Shown here: positions 7,714-15,432 of the stretch, piece by piece
How positions within the stretch are numbered: position 1 is the stretch's first letter
Layout: each line of letters starts with the position of its first letter
Origin: Streptomyces sp. APSN-46.1
Lineage (GTDB): Bacteria; Actinomycetota; Actinomycetes; Streptomycetales; Streptomycetaceae
Direction: 5' to 3'
Length of the DNA: 64,000 bases
Assembly (NCBI RefSeq): GCF_022815725.1
Contig: NZ_JALGRF010000008.1
Coordinates: forward strand, 186,001-250,000
Notes under the pieces: model-generated
The model's database searches: none
The model's input: only the letters and a program-made list of their open reading frames with translations
What the model was told of the DNA's origin: nothing
Program-made: the position numbers and the translations under genes

Positions 7714-10053
7714 ATGGATACCGACGGCACGTACGACGGAGCGGCGACCCGCGAGGGCCGCGTACCGAGACCGGCCGACCCCCCCGGACTCCCCCCGAAA
7801 CCCCGCCACGCCCCTGGCCAGAACCCGAACCTCACCACCTGGCTGCGCCTGCCGCGGCCCGCGGCGGAGCCCGGCGTATGGCGCCCCGGACATGTCCCGC
7901 GCGCCGCCGAAGCGCCGGTGGACGCCCCTGAGCGCGCCCTGCTCAGCGGCGCCGTCATCTCACTGCTCGCGTGCGTGCTCGTCTGGTCGCTCCTGAGCAA
8001 CAACTACATTCCGTACTGGCAGGTCCCTCCCCGGTTGGTCACCCCGAACGACTGGTGGCCGCCCCTGGGCCGGGATCCGATGCTGGGCACGGCTGGTGAC
8101 ACCGCCACGTGGGCGTACGAAATGCTGGTCGTCGCCGGTCTGCTCTACGGATTCGGCAGGCTGGGCAACTGGCGAGCCGCCTGGCGGCGCCTGGTCATCG
8201 CCCGGGGCCGGGTGCTCCAAGCGGCGGTGGCAGCGATCGGGGCCTTGACCGCCCTTGCGCTCGTATCGCGCGACGCGGTGCCGCTGCGGCGCCTCGCCAA
8301 CTCCCTGATGCCGGTGGAGGGCGCCGGGAGGGAGCGTGCCCTGTCCCTTGTGGACAACTCCAACACCGTCGTTTACGCGGTCGTCATCCTGGCCTTCCTC
8401 TGGCTCGGCCTGCACCGGTCCGCCGCTGTCTCCGGGACCGGAGACCGGATGGCCCAGGCTCCACCCCGTATCGAGCCCGGTGCGCCCGACGACCCCGCCG
8501 ACTGGCCGCAGGTGCGGGCCGCCGGCATGGCTGAGGCGGCCGAGAGGCTGGGGACCGAGGTGCGCGCCGGGCAGATGAACGACGTGGACTACGCCCGGAT
8601 CCTGCGGGCGTGGGAGACCGTGCAGGCGGATCCTTCGCGGATGCGGGCCTTCGTTGACGCCGTGCGGGACAAGGGCGCCGGAGCTTGCGTGCACCCTTCC
8701 GGGGCGAGGGACCTGCCGGTGCGGTCGGCGCGGCACGACCTGCTCGCTCGGCAGGTACTGCTGGGCACGGTGGACGACAGTGAGCGCAACCCGTACCCGC
8801 GGCGCGGGACACGCCTCGCACTCGACCCCCACTCGCTCGGGACCTCGCTGCTCGCGGTCGGCCCCTCGGGCGCCGGGAAGACCGCCCGGCTCGTCCGGCC
8901 CGTCGTCGAGTCGCTCGCGCTGCAGGCGCTGGCCGGGCAGGCCGCCGTCGTCGCCGTCGGGGCGGCCGGGGCGCAGCTCGGGGCGGACGCCGCGTACGAC
9001 GTCGTCGTCCGCGTCGGCGACCCCGCCTCCGTCTACGACCTCGACCTCTACGGCGGCACCACCGACCCCGACGAGGCCGCCACCCTGCTCGCCGACGCCT
9101 TCGTCGGGGACGTCCCCGGTATCGACGTACGCCGCGCCGCCACCGCCCTGGCCCAGCTCCTCGGGCCGTTCCGGGCGGCGTGCGGGCGCTTCCCCGCCGT
9201 GCCCGAGCTGCGGGAGCTGCTGGAGCGGGTGCCGGCGGCCCTCGGCGGGCTGCGGACCGCCCTGGAGGGCGCCGGGCAGCCGGCGATGCTGCGCGAACTC
9301 GACGCCCGCGAACGCCAGTACGGGGCTCCCGGCGACCCGGGGGCGGTGCTGGCCGACCGGGTGGCGCTGCTGGACCGGCCCGCCTTCGCCGGCTTCTTCG
9401 ACACCACCGCACCGTCGCGCCTCTTCTCGCTGCGCTCCCTGGAACACCCCCTGCGGGTCCGGATCGACCTGCCCGAGCGCGGGCACGCCGACGCCTCCCG
9501 GATGCTCGCCCGGCTGCTGCTGGCCCAGTTCACGGCCTCCGCCTCGGCCCGCGCGGACCGCTCGCTCTTCGCCTTCCTGGCCTTCGACGACGCCTCCCAC
9601 ACCCTCACCGCCGAGACCGTGCGCGGGGTGCAGCGGCTGCGCTCGGTGAACGCCGGCGTGCTGCTGACGCTGCGCACGCTGGACGACGTACCGGAAGCGC
9701 TGCGCACACCGCTGCTCGGGGCGGTCGGCTGCCGGATGGTCTTCTCCGGGGTGACCACCTGGGACGGCCGGCGGTTCGCCGAGGCCTGGGGCACCGAGTG
9801 GGTGGAGACCCGGGACGTCACCAGCCGGACCGTCTTCGCCGACCAGCCGCTCACCCGGGCCGTCCACGCCTTCCGCAAGCTGGTCACCGGCAAGGCCGTG
9901 ACCACGGACGCGGTGACCGTACGGCAGGTGGAGCGGGAGCGGTGGTCCGCCTCGGACCTCGCGAACGCGGTGCCGCCGGGGCACGCGGTGCTCTCGCTGA
10001 CCACGGTCCGGGGCGAACGGGCGGCCCCGCTGCTCGTGGACCTGTCGCGCTGA
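7714..10053 (+). CDS. Membrane-anchored VirD4/TraG-like ATPase
   Basis: A 779-residue protein with a Pro-rich cytoplasmic N-terminus, hydrophobic segments at about residues 75-95, 135-160, 170-190 and 215-235, then an ATPase domain. The Walker A motif GPSGAGKT lies at about 383-390, and a FAFLAFDDASHT segment resembles a Walker B region. The arrangement matches coupling ATPases of the VirD4/TraG/FtsK class, as found in Streptomyces ATP/GTP-binding membrane proteins. No relaxase, conjugation or secretion gene is nearby, so the role is open. ATG at 7714 has GGGGCAGGGG upstream; an ATG at 7687 is possible. Confidence 0.75.
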   Translation: MDTDGTYDGAATREGRVPRPADPPGLPPKPRHAPGQNPNLTTWLRLPRPAAEPGVWRPGHVPRAAEAPVDAPERALLSGAVISLLACVLVWSLLSNNYIPYWQVPPRLVTPNDWWPPLGRDPMLGTAGDTATWAYEMLVVAGLLYGFGRLGNWRAAWRRLVIARGRVLQAAVAAIGALTALALVSRDAVPLRRLANSLMPVEGAGRERALSLVDNSNTVVYAVVILAFLWLGLHRSAAVSGTGDRMAQAPPRIEPGAPDDPADWPQVRAAGMAEAAERLGTEVRAGQMNDVDYARILRAWETVQADPSRMRAFVDAVRDKGAGACVHPSGARDLPVRSARHDLLARQVLLGTVDDSERNPYPRRGTRLALDPHSLGTSLLAVGPSGAGKTARLVRPVVESLALQALAGQAAVVAVGAAGAQLGADAAYDVVVRVGDPASVYDLDLYGGTTDPDEAATLLADAFVGDVPGIDVRRAATALAQLLGPFRAACGRFPAVPELRELLERVPAALGGLRTALEGAGQPAMLRELDARERQYGAPGDPGAVLADRVALLDRPAFAGFFDTTAPSRLFSLRSLEHPLRVRIDLPERGHADASRMLARLLLAQFTASASARADRSLFAFLAFDDASHTLTAETVRGVQRLRSVNAGVLLTLRTLDDVPEALRTPLLGAVGCRMVFSGVTTWDGRRFAEAWGTEWVETRDVTSRTVFADQPLTRAVHAFRKLVTGKAVTTDAVTVRQVERERWSASDLANAVPPGHAVLSLTTVRGERAAPLLVDLSR

Positions 10054-10071
10054 TCCGGCCACGGCCGGATC
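10052..10071 (+). terminator. Short GC-rich hairpin after the VirD4-like gene
   Basis: GATCCGGCC and GGCCGGATC pair perfectly over 9 bases around a 2-base centre (effectively a 4-base loop), starting at the stop codon. No U-run follows, so this is a weak intrinsic-terminator candidate. Confidence 0.45.
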
Positions 10072-10221
10072 AAGGTGAGGCCACGGTGAGGCCACCCTGC
10101 CGAGGTGGCAGAATCGAGGGGAGCCGTTCATACGACGTGGCTAAAATCTCCGTGGGCGGATCGGCTTCCCTTGGCTTCGCCTCCGCCTCCCCGTTCCTCC
10201 TGTTAGGGCCCCTGGTACCCG

Positions 10222-11802
10222 ATGCCGCTCACCCTCGCCTCCCTCGTCCAGCACTCGGCGCTCAAACTCAGCGTCCGCGCCGGGGAGAGCCGCCTCGACA
10301 CCCCCGTGCGCTGGGCCCACGTCAGCGAGCTCGCCGACCCCGTCCCGTACATGGAGGGCGGCGAGCTGCTGCTCATCACCGCGATGAAGCTGGACGCGGA
10401 GGACCCCGAGGAGATGCGGCGCTACGTACGCCGTCTCGCCGCAGCCGGGGTCGTCGGGATCGGCTTCGCCGTGGGCGTCAACTACGAGGCGATCCCCGAG
10501 GCGCTGGTCGAGGCCGCCCGGGCGGAGGACCTGCCGCTGCTGGAGGTGCCGCGGCGGACCCCGTTCCTCGCCATCAGCAAGGCCGTCTCCGCGGCGCTCG
10601 CGGCGGACCAGTACCGCGCGGTCACCGCGGGGTTCGAGGCCCAGCGGGAGCTGACGCGCGCCGCGCTGTCCGCCGACGGGCCCGCCGAACTGCTGGCGAA
10701 ACTGGCCGCGCACGTCCACGGCTGGGCCGCGCTGTACGACACCTCGGGCGCCGTCGTGGCGGCGGCCCCGGACTGGGCGGCGCGCCGGGCCGCCCGGCTG
10801 ACGCCCGACGTGGAGCGGCTGCGGGAGCGGCCCGCGCCCGCGAGCGCGGTGGTCGGAGGCTCCGAGGACCGGGTCGAGCTGCAGTCGCTGGGCACCGGCC
10901 GCCGGGCGCGCGGGGCCCTGGCGGTGGGTACGGGCGCCCCGCTGGGCACCGCCGAGCGGTACGCGGTGCACTCCGCGGTGGCGCTGCTGACCCTGAGCAC
11001 CGAGCGGTCGCGCTCCCTCCACGACGCCGAGTCCCGGCTGGGGGCGGCCGTACTGCGGATGCTGCTGGCCGGGGAGGCGGAGCACGCCCGGGCCGTCGCC
11101 GGGGACCTGTACGGGACCCTGCTGGAGATGCCGTTCCGGATCATCGTGGCCGAGCCGGCGCTGCCGGGCACCGCGCAGCCGGAGGGACTCGCGCTGCTGG
11201 CCGACGCGGTGGAGTCGGCGGCGGCCCGTACGGGCGAGGCGCTGCTGGTGGTGCCGGAGCCGGGGCGGCTCGTCGTACTGGCCGCCGACGGCGGATCCGC
11301 CGTCCAGGCGTGCGCGGACCACGCGGAGGCGCTGGAGTCGCGGCGCGGGCGCGAGGCCACCGGGCCGGAGCCCGACGAGCTGGTGGTCGGCCTGTCCGCG
11401 GCGGCGGGGCCGACGAGCGTGGCGGCGGCCTTCAAACAGGCCGACCAGGCGCTCGCCGTGGCCCGGCGGCGGGGGCGGCCGCTCGTCGAGCACGAGGACC
11501 TCGCGTCCGGCTCGGTGCTCCCGCTGCTGGCGGACGACGCGGTACGGGCCTTCGCGGACGGCACGCTGCGCTCGCTGCGCGAGCACGACGCGACCGGGCG
11601 GGGCGACCTGGTCGCCTCCCTCCAGGCGTGGCTCTCGCGCCACGGGCAGTGGGACGCGGCCGCGGCCGACCTCGGCGTGCACCGGCACACGCTGCGCTAC
11701 CGGATGCGGCGGGTGGAGGAGATCCTGGGGCGCTCCCTGGACGACCCGGACGTGCGGATGGAGCTCTGGCTCGCCCTGAAGGTGACCTCGGCCCCCTCGT
11801 AG
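10222..11802 (+). CDS. PucR-family transcriptional regulator
   Basis: A 526-residue regulator with the PucR layout. The N-terminal PucR ligand-type domain (about 1-125) contains WAHVSELADPVPYMEGGELLL. A GGDEF-like/CdaR central region follows, and the C-terminal PucR helix-turn-helix (about 465-520) contains HRHTLRYRMRRVEEILG. PucR proteins often control nitrogen catabolism in response to a metabolite. Its place between gabT and the semialdehyde dehydrogenase makes GABA or polyamine breakdown the obvious target. Whether it activates or represses is unknown. No strong ribosome-binding site is seen; ATG at 10222 begins exactly at the conserved N-terminus. Confidence 0.88.
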   Translation: MPLTLASLVQHSALKLSVRAGESRLDTPVRWAHVSELADPVPYMEGGELLLITAMKLDAEDPEEMRRYVRRLAAAGVVGIGFAVGVNYEAIPEALVEAARAEDLPLLEVPRRTPFLAISKAVSAALAADQYRAVTAGFEAQRELTRAALSADGPAELLAKLAAHVHGWAALYDTSGAVVAAAPDWAARRAARLTPDVERLRERPAPASAVVGGSEDRVELQSLGTGRRARGALAVGTGAPLGTAERYAVHSAVALLTLSTERSRSLHDAESRLGAAVLRMLLAGEAEHARAVAGDLYGTLLEMPFRIIVAEPALPGTAQPEGLALLADAVESAAARTGEALLVVPEPGRLVVLAADGGSAVQACADHAEALESRRGREATGPEPDELVVGLSAAAGPTSVAAAFKQADQALAVARRRGRPLVEHEDLASGSVLPLLADDAVRAFADGTLRSLREHDATGRGDLVASLQAWLSRHGQWDAAAADLGVHRHTLRYRMRRVEEILGRSLDDPDVRMELWLALKVTSAPS

Positions 11803-11970
11803 GGAGACCGGAAGTCGCCGGGCCCGCACGGGCCGCCGCGCCGGGACAGTGACAAAGCGGCGCGGCCGAAACTCCGCGTACTCCATGCCGGACAAACAAC
11901 GAATCCGCGCCGGAGTCCTACCGTGGTGGAGACACACCCACCGCACACACTCCGAAGGGCCGGGATTCGC

Positions 11971-13416
11971 ATGACTTCCACCCACGCCTTCTGGCTCGCC
12001 GGCCGCCAGGCCACCGGCGAGGACAGCTTCGACGTCCACTCCCCGTGGGACGGCCGGCTGGTCGGCACCGTCAGCGTGCCCACCGACGCCCAGGTCGAAG
12101 AGGCCGTGGCCGCGGCATACGCCGTGACGGCGGAGTTCTCCGCGACCCCCGCCCACGTGCGGGCCGCAGCCCTGGACCACGTGTCCAAGCGGCTCACCGA
12201 GCGCACCGAGGAGATCGCCCAGCTGATCTCCGCCGAGAACGGCAAGCCGATCAAGTGGGCCCGCGGTGAGGTCGGCCGTGCGGTGTCCGTGTTCCGCTTC
12301 GCCGCCGAAGAGGCCCGCCGCTTCAACGGCGGAGAGGCCCAGCGCCTCGACACCGACGCCGGCGGCGTCGGCCGCCTCGCGCTGGTGCGCCGTTTCGTCA
12401 AGGGTCCCGTCCTCGGCATCGCGCCGTTCAACTTCCCGCTGAACCTGTGCGCCCACAAGGTGGCCCCGGCCATCGCCGTCGGCGCGCCGATCATCCTCAA
12501 GCCCGCCCCGGCCACGCCGCTCGCCGGCCTGATCCTGGGCGAGCTGCTCGCCGAGACCGACCTCCCGGCCGGTTCCTGGTCGGTCCTGCCGGTCGCGAAC
12601 GAGAAGATGCCCGCCCTGGTCAAGGACGAGCGCCTGCCCGTCATCTCCTTCACCGGCTCCGACACCGTCGGCTACGCCATCCAGCAGTCGGTGCCCCACA
12701 AGCACTGCACCCTGGAGCTCGGCGGCAACGCCGCGGCCGTGGTCCTGGACGACTGGTCCTCCGAGGCCGACCTCGACTGGGCCGCGACCCGTATCGCGAC
12801 CTTCTCGAACTACCAGGCCGGCCAGTCCTGCATCTCCGTGCAGCGCGTGATCGCCGACGCCTCCGTCTACGACCGCCTCGTCGAGAAGGTCGTCGCGAAG
12901 GTCCAGGCCCAGGTCACCGGTGACCCGTCCGACTCCGCCACCGACGTCGGCCCCCTCGTCTCCGAGGCCGCCGCCCAGCGTGTCGAGTCCTGGGTGGACG
13001 AGGCCGTGTCCGCCGGAGCCAAGCTGCTCACCGGCGGCAAGCGCGAGGGTGCCTCGTACGAGCCCACCGTCGTCGCGGAGGTCCCCGACGGCGTCAAGCT
13101 CGCCACCGAGGAGGTCTTCGGACCGGTCCTGACGCTGACGAAGGTCGAGAACACCGACGAGGCCTTCGCCGCCGTCAACGACTCGAAGTTCGGCCTCCAG
13201 GCCGGCGTCTTCACCCGGAACGTCCAGACCGCGTTCCGCGCCCACCGCGAGCTGGAGGTCGGCGGTGTGATCATCGGCGACGCGCCGTCCTACCGCGCCG
13301 ACCAGATGCCGTACGGCGGCGCCAAGCAGTCCGGCGTGGGCCGCGAGGGCGTCCGCTACGCGATGGACGACTACACGTACGAGCGCGTCCTGGTCCTGAC
13401 CGGCCTCGACATCTGA
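11971..13416 (+). CDS. NAD(P)-dependent aldehyde dehydrogenase, probably succinate-semialdehyde or aminobutyraldehyde dehydrogenase
   Basis: Aldehyde dehydrogenase of 481 residues. The cofactor-binding parts GIAPFNFPLNL and FTGSDTVG are present, as are the general base Glu249 in LELGGN and the nucleophile Cys287 in GQSCISVQR. The start at 11971 (MTSTHAF) is preferred over an in-frame ATG at 11923 because conserved sequence begins here, although only a weak GAAGGG site precedes it. Linked to gabT and a PucR regulator, it likely oxidises succinate semialdehyde to succinate, closing the GABA route. Aminobutyraldehyde or another polyamine-derived aldehyde is an alternative substrate. A strong terminator follows. 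Confidence 0.88.
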   Translation: MTSTHAFWLAGRQATGEDSFDVHSPWDGRLVGTVSVPTDAQVEEAVAAAYAVTAEFSATPAHVRAAALDHVSKRLTERTEEIAQLISAENGKPIKWARGEVGRAVSVFRFAAEEARRFNGGEAQRLDTDAGGVGRLALVRRFVKGPVLGIAPFNFPLNLCAHKVAPAIAVGAPIILKPAPATPLAGLILGELLAETDLPAGSWSVLPVANEKMPALVKDERLPVISFTGSDTVGYAIQQSVPHKHCTLELGGNAAAVVLDDWSSEADLDWAATRIATFSNYQAGQSCISVQRVIADASVYDRLVEKVVAKVQAQVTGDPSDSATDVGPLVSEAAAQRVESWVDEAVSAGAKLLTGGKREGASYEPTVVAEVPDGVKLATEEVFGPVLTLTKVENTDEAFAAVNDSKFGLQAGVFTRNVQTAFRAHRELEVGGVIIGDAPSYRADQMPYGGAKQSGVGREGVRYAMDDYTYERVLVLTGLDI

Positions 13417-13436
13417 TCCTCGTACGGCCCAGAGCC

Positions 13437-13481
13437 GACGGCCGGAGCGTACTGTGCGGGCGCTCCGGCCGTCCCCCTTTT
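13437..13481 (+). terminator. Intrinsic terminator after the aldehyde dehydrogenase
   Basis: GACGGCCGGAGCG (13437-13449) pairs perfectly with CGCTCCGGCCGTC (13461-13473) around an 11-base loop, followed by CCCCC and TTTT. It lies 20 bases past the stop codon. Its right arm is also part of a direct repeat found again at 15249-15286. Confidence 0.85.
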
Positions 13482-13494
13482 CCCGGCCCTGACC
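13458..13494 (+). repeat. Left copy of a ~37-nt imperfect direct repeat bracketing the hem remnant
   Basis: Begins GGGCGCTCCGGCCG, continues with CCCCCT-TTTCCCG and ends CCCTGACC. It agrees with 15249-15286 at about 34 of 38 aligned positions, with one single-base indel. It overlaps the right arm of the dehydrogenase terminator. The bracketed interval contains a recombinase fragment, so this could be a decayed attachment site. Shared terminator composition is the competing explanation. Confidence 0.55.
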
Positions 13495-13520
13495 TGCGAT
13501 AACGGCGTGATCTTGGCTGG

Positions 13521-13631
13521 TTCCCACGGCCCCGAGCCAGTGATCGGATGCTCGTGCGCACGGCCTACGGGACCGGGATGCGGTGGGGAGAGATCAGCGC
13601 GCTCGCGGCGAAGCACGCCTGGCTCGATGGC
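13521..13631 (+). pseudogene. Tyrosine recombinase (phage-type integrase) fragment
   Basis: A reading frame of about 37 codons encodes RTAYGTGMRWGEISAL, the Box I region of actinobacterial tyrosine integrases, including the catalytic Arg in the G-[LM]-R-W-G-E motif. The in-frame sequence on either side degenerates quickly, and the rest of the catalytic domain (H-R and the Tyr) is absent. This is a relic, not a working recombinase. It lies directly inside the left direct repeat, where an integrated element would be expected to keep its int gene. Confidence 0.65.
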
Positions 13632-13639
13632 GCGCACCA

Positions 13640-14203
13640 TGCACGATCGACCTGGACGCCGCCTACGCCCTCATGGCCGCCATGGCGGTCCAGCATGCGG
13701 ACGCCGGGGCTGACGTCGTCTCAACGACTGCCATGCTCGACGGCTTGATCCGCGTCGTCCGTGCAGCCCTTGACGAAGCCGGCCACCGCGACGTCGGCGT
13801 GAACCCGAACCTGGCGATCCACACGGGCCTCTACGGACCCTTCAAGGCCCTCATGGTGACCGACCCCCGTTCCGGCCACCGCGCGCGCCACCACCTCGGG
13901 GCGGACCCGCGGGTCGAGTTCGTCACCGCCGACGCCGACGCCTGGCTCACCGTGGCAGCCGGACCGTACGACTTCGCGTACGTCGACTGCCGCCCCGGGA
14001 AATATCTCCGTCTGGACGATCTCCTCGCGCTCCTCAGCCCCGGAGCCCTCTACGTCGTGGACGACATGCTCCCGCGGGTCACATGGTCGGACGACCACCA
14101 GCCGCGGGTGGACGGCTTCCTCGAACGGCTTCCCGAAGTCGCCAACTTCCGCGCCACGCCCATGCGGTGGGCTTCGGGGCTGGTGGTCGCGGCCCGCCTC
14201 TGA
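13640..14203 (+). pseudogene. HemB fragment fused in frame to a truncated class I methyltransferase
   Basis: One open frame holds two unrelated pieces. Bases 13640-13855 encode a delta-aminolevulinate dehydratase segment (ADAGADVV, MLDG, RAALDEAG, YGPFK), but the conserved SYxxKYAS block with its lysine reads NPNLAIHTG, and the metal site and second active-site lysine are missing. Bases 13856-14203 encode the C-terminal half of an O-methyltransferase-like domain (RVEFVTADADAWL, FAYVDCRPGKY, VVDDMLP, WASGLVVAARL) without the N-terminal SAM-binding Gly loop. No convincing start or ribosome-binding site is seen. Deletion remnants of a former operon are more likely than a functional fusion. hemC begins 17 bases downstream. 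Confidence 0.65.
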
Positions 14204-14208
14204 GGGCG

Positions 14209-14214
14209 TATCGT
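14209..14214 (+). promoter_or_regulatory. -10 element for a leaderless hemC transcript
   Basis: TATCGT fits the Streptomyces TANNNT -10 pattern and is followed by 6 bases and then the hemC ATG, so transcription would start at or next to the start codon. No ribosome-binding site is present, which supports leaderless translation. The -35 region is not recognisable. Confidence 0.5.
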
Positions 14215-14220
14215 GCGCCC

Positions 14221-15153
14221 ATGCCCGCTGATCTGATCCGCATCGTCTCCCGCGATTCGCCGATGGCCCTCGCCCAGGTAGAGCGCGTCCGCGCCGAGCT
14301 CGCCGCGCTCCACCCCGGGATCGAGACCACCGTCCTGCCGGTGAAGACCACCGGCGACAAGTGGATGGGAGACCTCAGCGCGGTCGAGGGGAAGGGCGCC
14401 TTTACCAAGGAGGTCGACGCGGCGATCCTCGCTGGTGAGGCCGACCTCGCCGTGCACTGCGTCAAGGACGTTCCGGCCGACCGCCCGCTGCCGGCCGGGA
14501 CCACCTTCGCCGCCTTCCTGGAGCGCGACGACATTCGCGACGCCTTGGTCCACCCCGAGGGGCTCACTCTCGATCAGCTACCGCCCGGTACCCGCATCGG
14601 CACCTCCTCCGTACGCCGGATCGCCCAGCTCGCCGCCGCGTACCCGCACCTCACGTGCGTCCCGATCCGCGGCAACGCGAACAGCCGCCTCGCCAAACTG
14701 GAAGCGGGCGACGCCGACGCGCTTCTCCTGGCCGTCGCAGGCCTCCACCGCATCGGCCGCGCGGACGCCATCAGCGAGATCATCTCCGCCGACACCCTCA
14801 TGCCGCCCATCGGCGCCGGCACCCTCGCGCTCCAGTGCCGGGAGGATGACACCGAGCTCATCGACACCGTCAGCGCCCTCGGCCACCCGGACAGCCACCG
14901 CGAGACCCTCGCCGAGCGCATGCTCCTTCACGTCCTCCAAGGGCACTGCAACAGCCCGATCGCTGGATACGCCCGGGCGGAGCGTGGCGGGGACCTCTCC
15001 CTGCGGGCCTCGGTGTTCACCCCCGACGGCAAGGTGGTGCTGAACGCCCACGAGTGGGCCGGCCGCCTCGACCCTGCCACCCTCGGCACGTCCGTCGCCG
15101 TCGCCCTGCTCCGGCAGGGCGCCCGCGAGGTCATCGACAGCATCCCGCACTGA
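14221..15153 (+). CDS. hemC: Divergent porphobilinogen deaminase (hydroxymethylbilane synthase)
   Basis: A 310-residue enzyme of normal family length that condenses four porphobilinogen units into hydroxymethylbilane. Family landmarks are present: SRDSPMALAQ, GKGAFTKEVD, VHCVKDVP, IGTSSVRRIAQL, IRGNANSRL and the dipyrromethane-cofactor cysteine in QGHCNSPIAG. Several are unusual (GAGTLALQCRE for the common GQGALxIE, HCVKD for HSLKD), so it is probably a paralogue of the main hem-cluster gene, which normally sits with hemA, hemD and hemB. Here only a HemB remnant lies upstream. The start at 14221 begins exactly at the conserved N-terminus behind a -10-like box. Confidence 0.85.
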   Translation: MPADLIRIVSRDSPMALAQVERVRAELAALHPGIETTVLPVKTTGDKWMGDLSAVEGKGAFTKEVDAAILAGEADLAVHCVKDVPADRPLPAGTTFAAFLERDDIRDALVHPEGLTLDQLPPGTRIGTSSVRRIAQLAAAYPHLTCVPIRGNANSRLAKLEAGDADALLLAVAGLHRIGRADAISEIISADTLMPPIGAGTLALQCREDDTELIDTVSALGHPDSHRETLAERMLLHVLQGHCNSPIAGYARAERGGDLSLRASVFTPDGKVVLNAHEWAGRLDPATLGTSVAVALLRQGAREVIDSIPH

Positions 15154-15248
15154 CCCGGTACCCGTCCGAAGTCGACGACGCCAGATTCAGCACACGATTC
15201 CTGAGCGCCGGGACCAGCGAGCCAACCGCCTTCGGATCGAAAGCCGAG

Positions 15249-15286
15249 GGCGCTTCGGCCGTCCCCCTGTTTCCCGCCCCCGACCC
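15249..15286 (+). repeat. Right copy of the ~37-nt direct repeat bracketing the hem remnant
   Basis: Begins GGGCGCTTCGGCCG, continues CCCCCTGTTTCCCG and ends CCCCGACC. It differs from 13458-13494 by three substitutions and one inserted base. It lies about 95 bases past the hemC stop. A short hairpin (GCCGA/TCGGC) at its left end could serve as the hemC terminator. Confidence 0.55.
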
Positions 15287-15318
15287 GGCCTTTTTCCCGC
15301 CCCCCGACCCGGCCTTTT
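15271..15318 (+). repeat. Tandem duplication of a ~22-nt pyrimidine-rich unit
   Basis: TTTCCCGCCCCCGACCCGGC with its T-run occurs twice back to back (from 15271 and from 15293), the second copy carrying one extra C. It overlaps the right direct repeat and fills the spacer between hemC and the acyl-CoA dehydrogenase. Slippage is the simplest origin. Confidence 0.7.
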
Positions 15319-15432
15319 CGCCCGCCCGGCCCACCCCGCTTTTCCGCGCGCCGTGAAGCGGGTACGACTGACAGGTAGCACCGACCAGTAGTAGTCCGGT
15401 ACGACCGACTCGGCGGCGAGGTGAGTCCCCTC

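Noticed and set aside
13583..14203. A single intact gene starting at 13583
   Set aside because: The first 19 codons are an out-of-frame reading of the integrase remnant, and the rest is two truncated unrelated domains without a start signal.
14083..14220. Longer hemC starting at 14083
   Set aside because: The extra 46 residues overlap the methyltransferase remnant in another frame and are Arg/Gly-rich; conserved HemC sequence starts at 14221.
13417..15432. tRNA gene as integration site
   Set aside because: No cloverleaf, TTCGA arm or CCA-compatible end was seen near either repeat, so the putative element did not use a visible tRNA.
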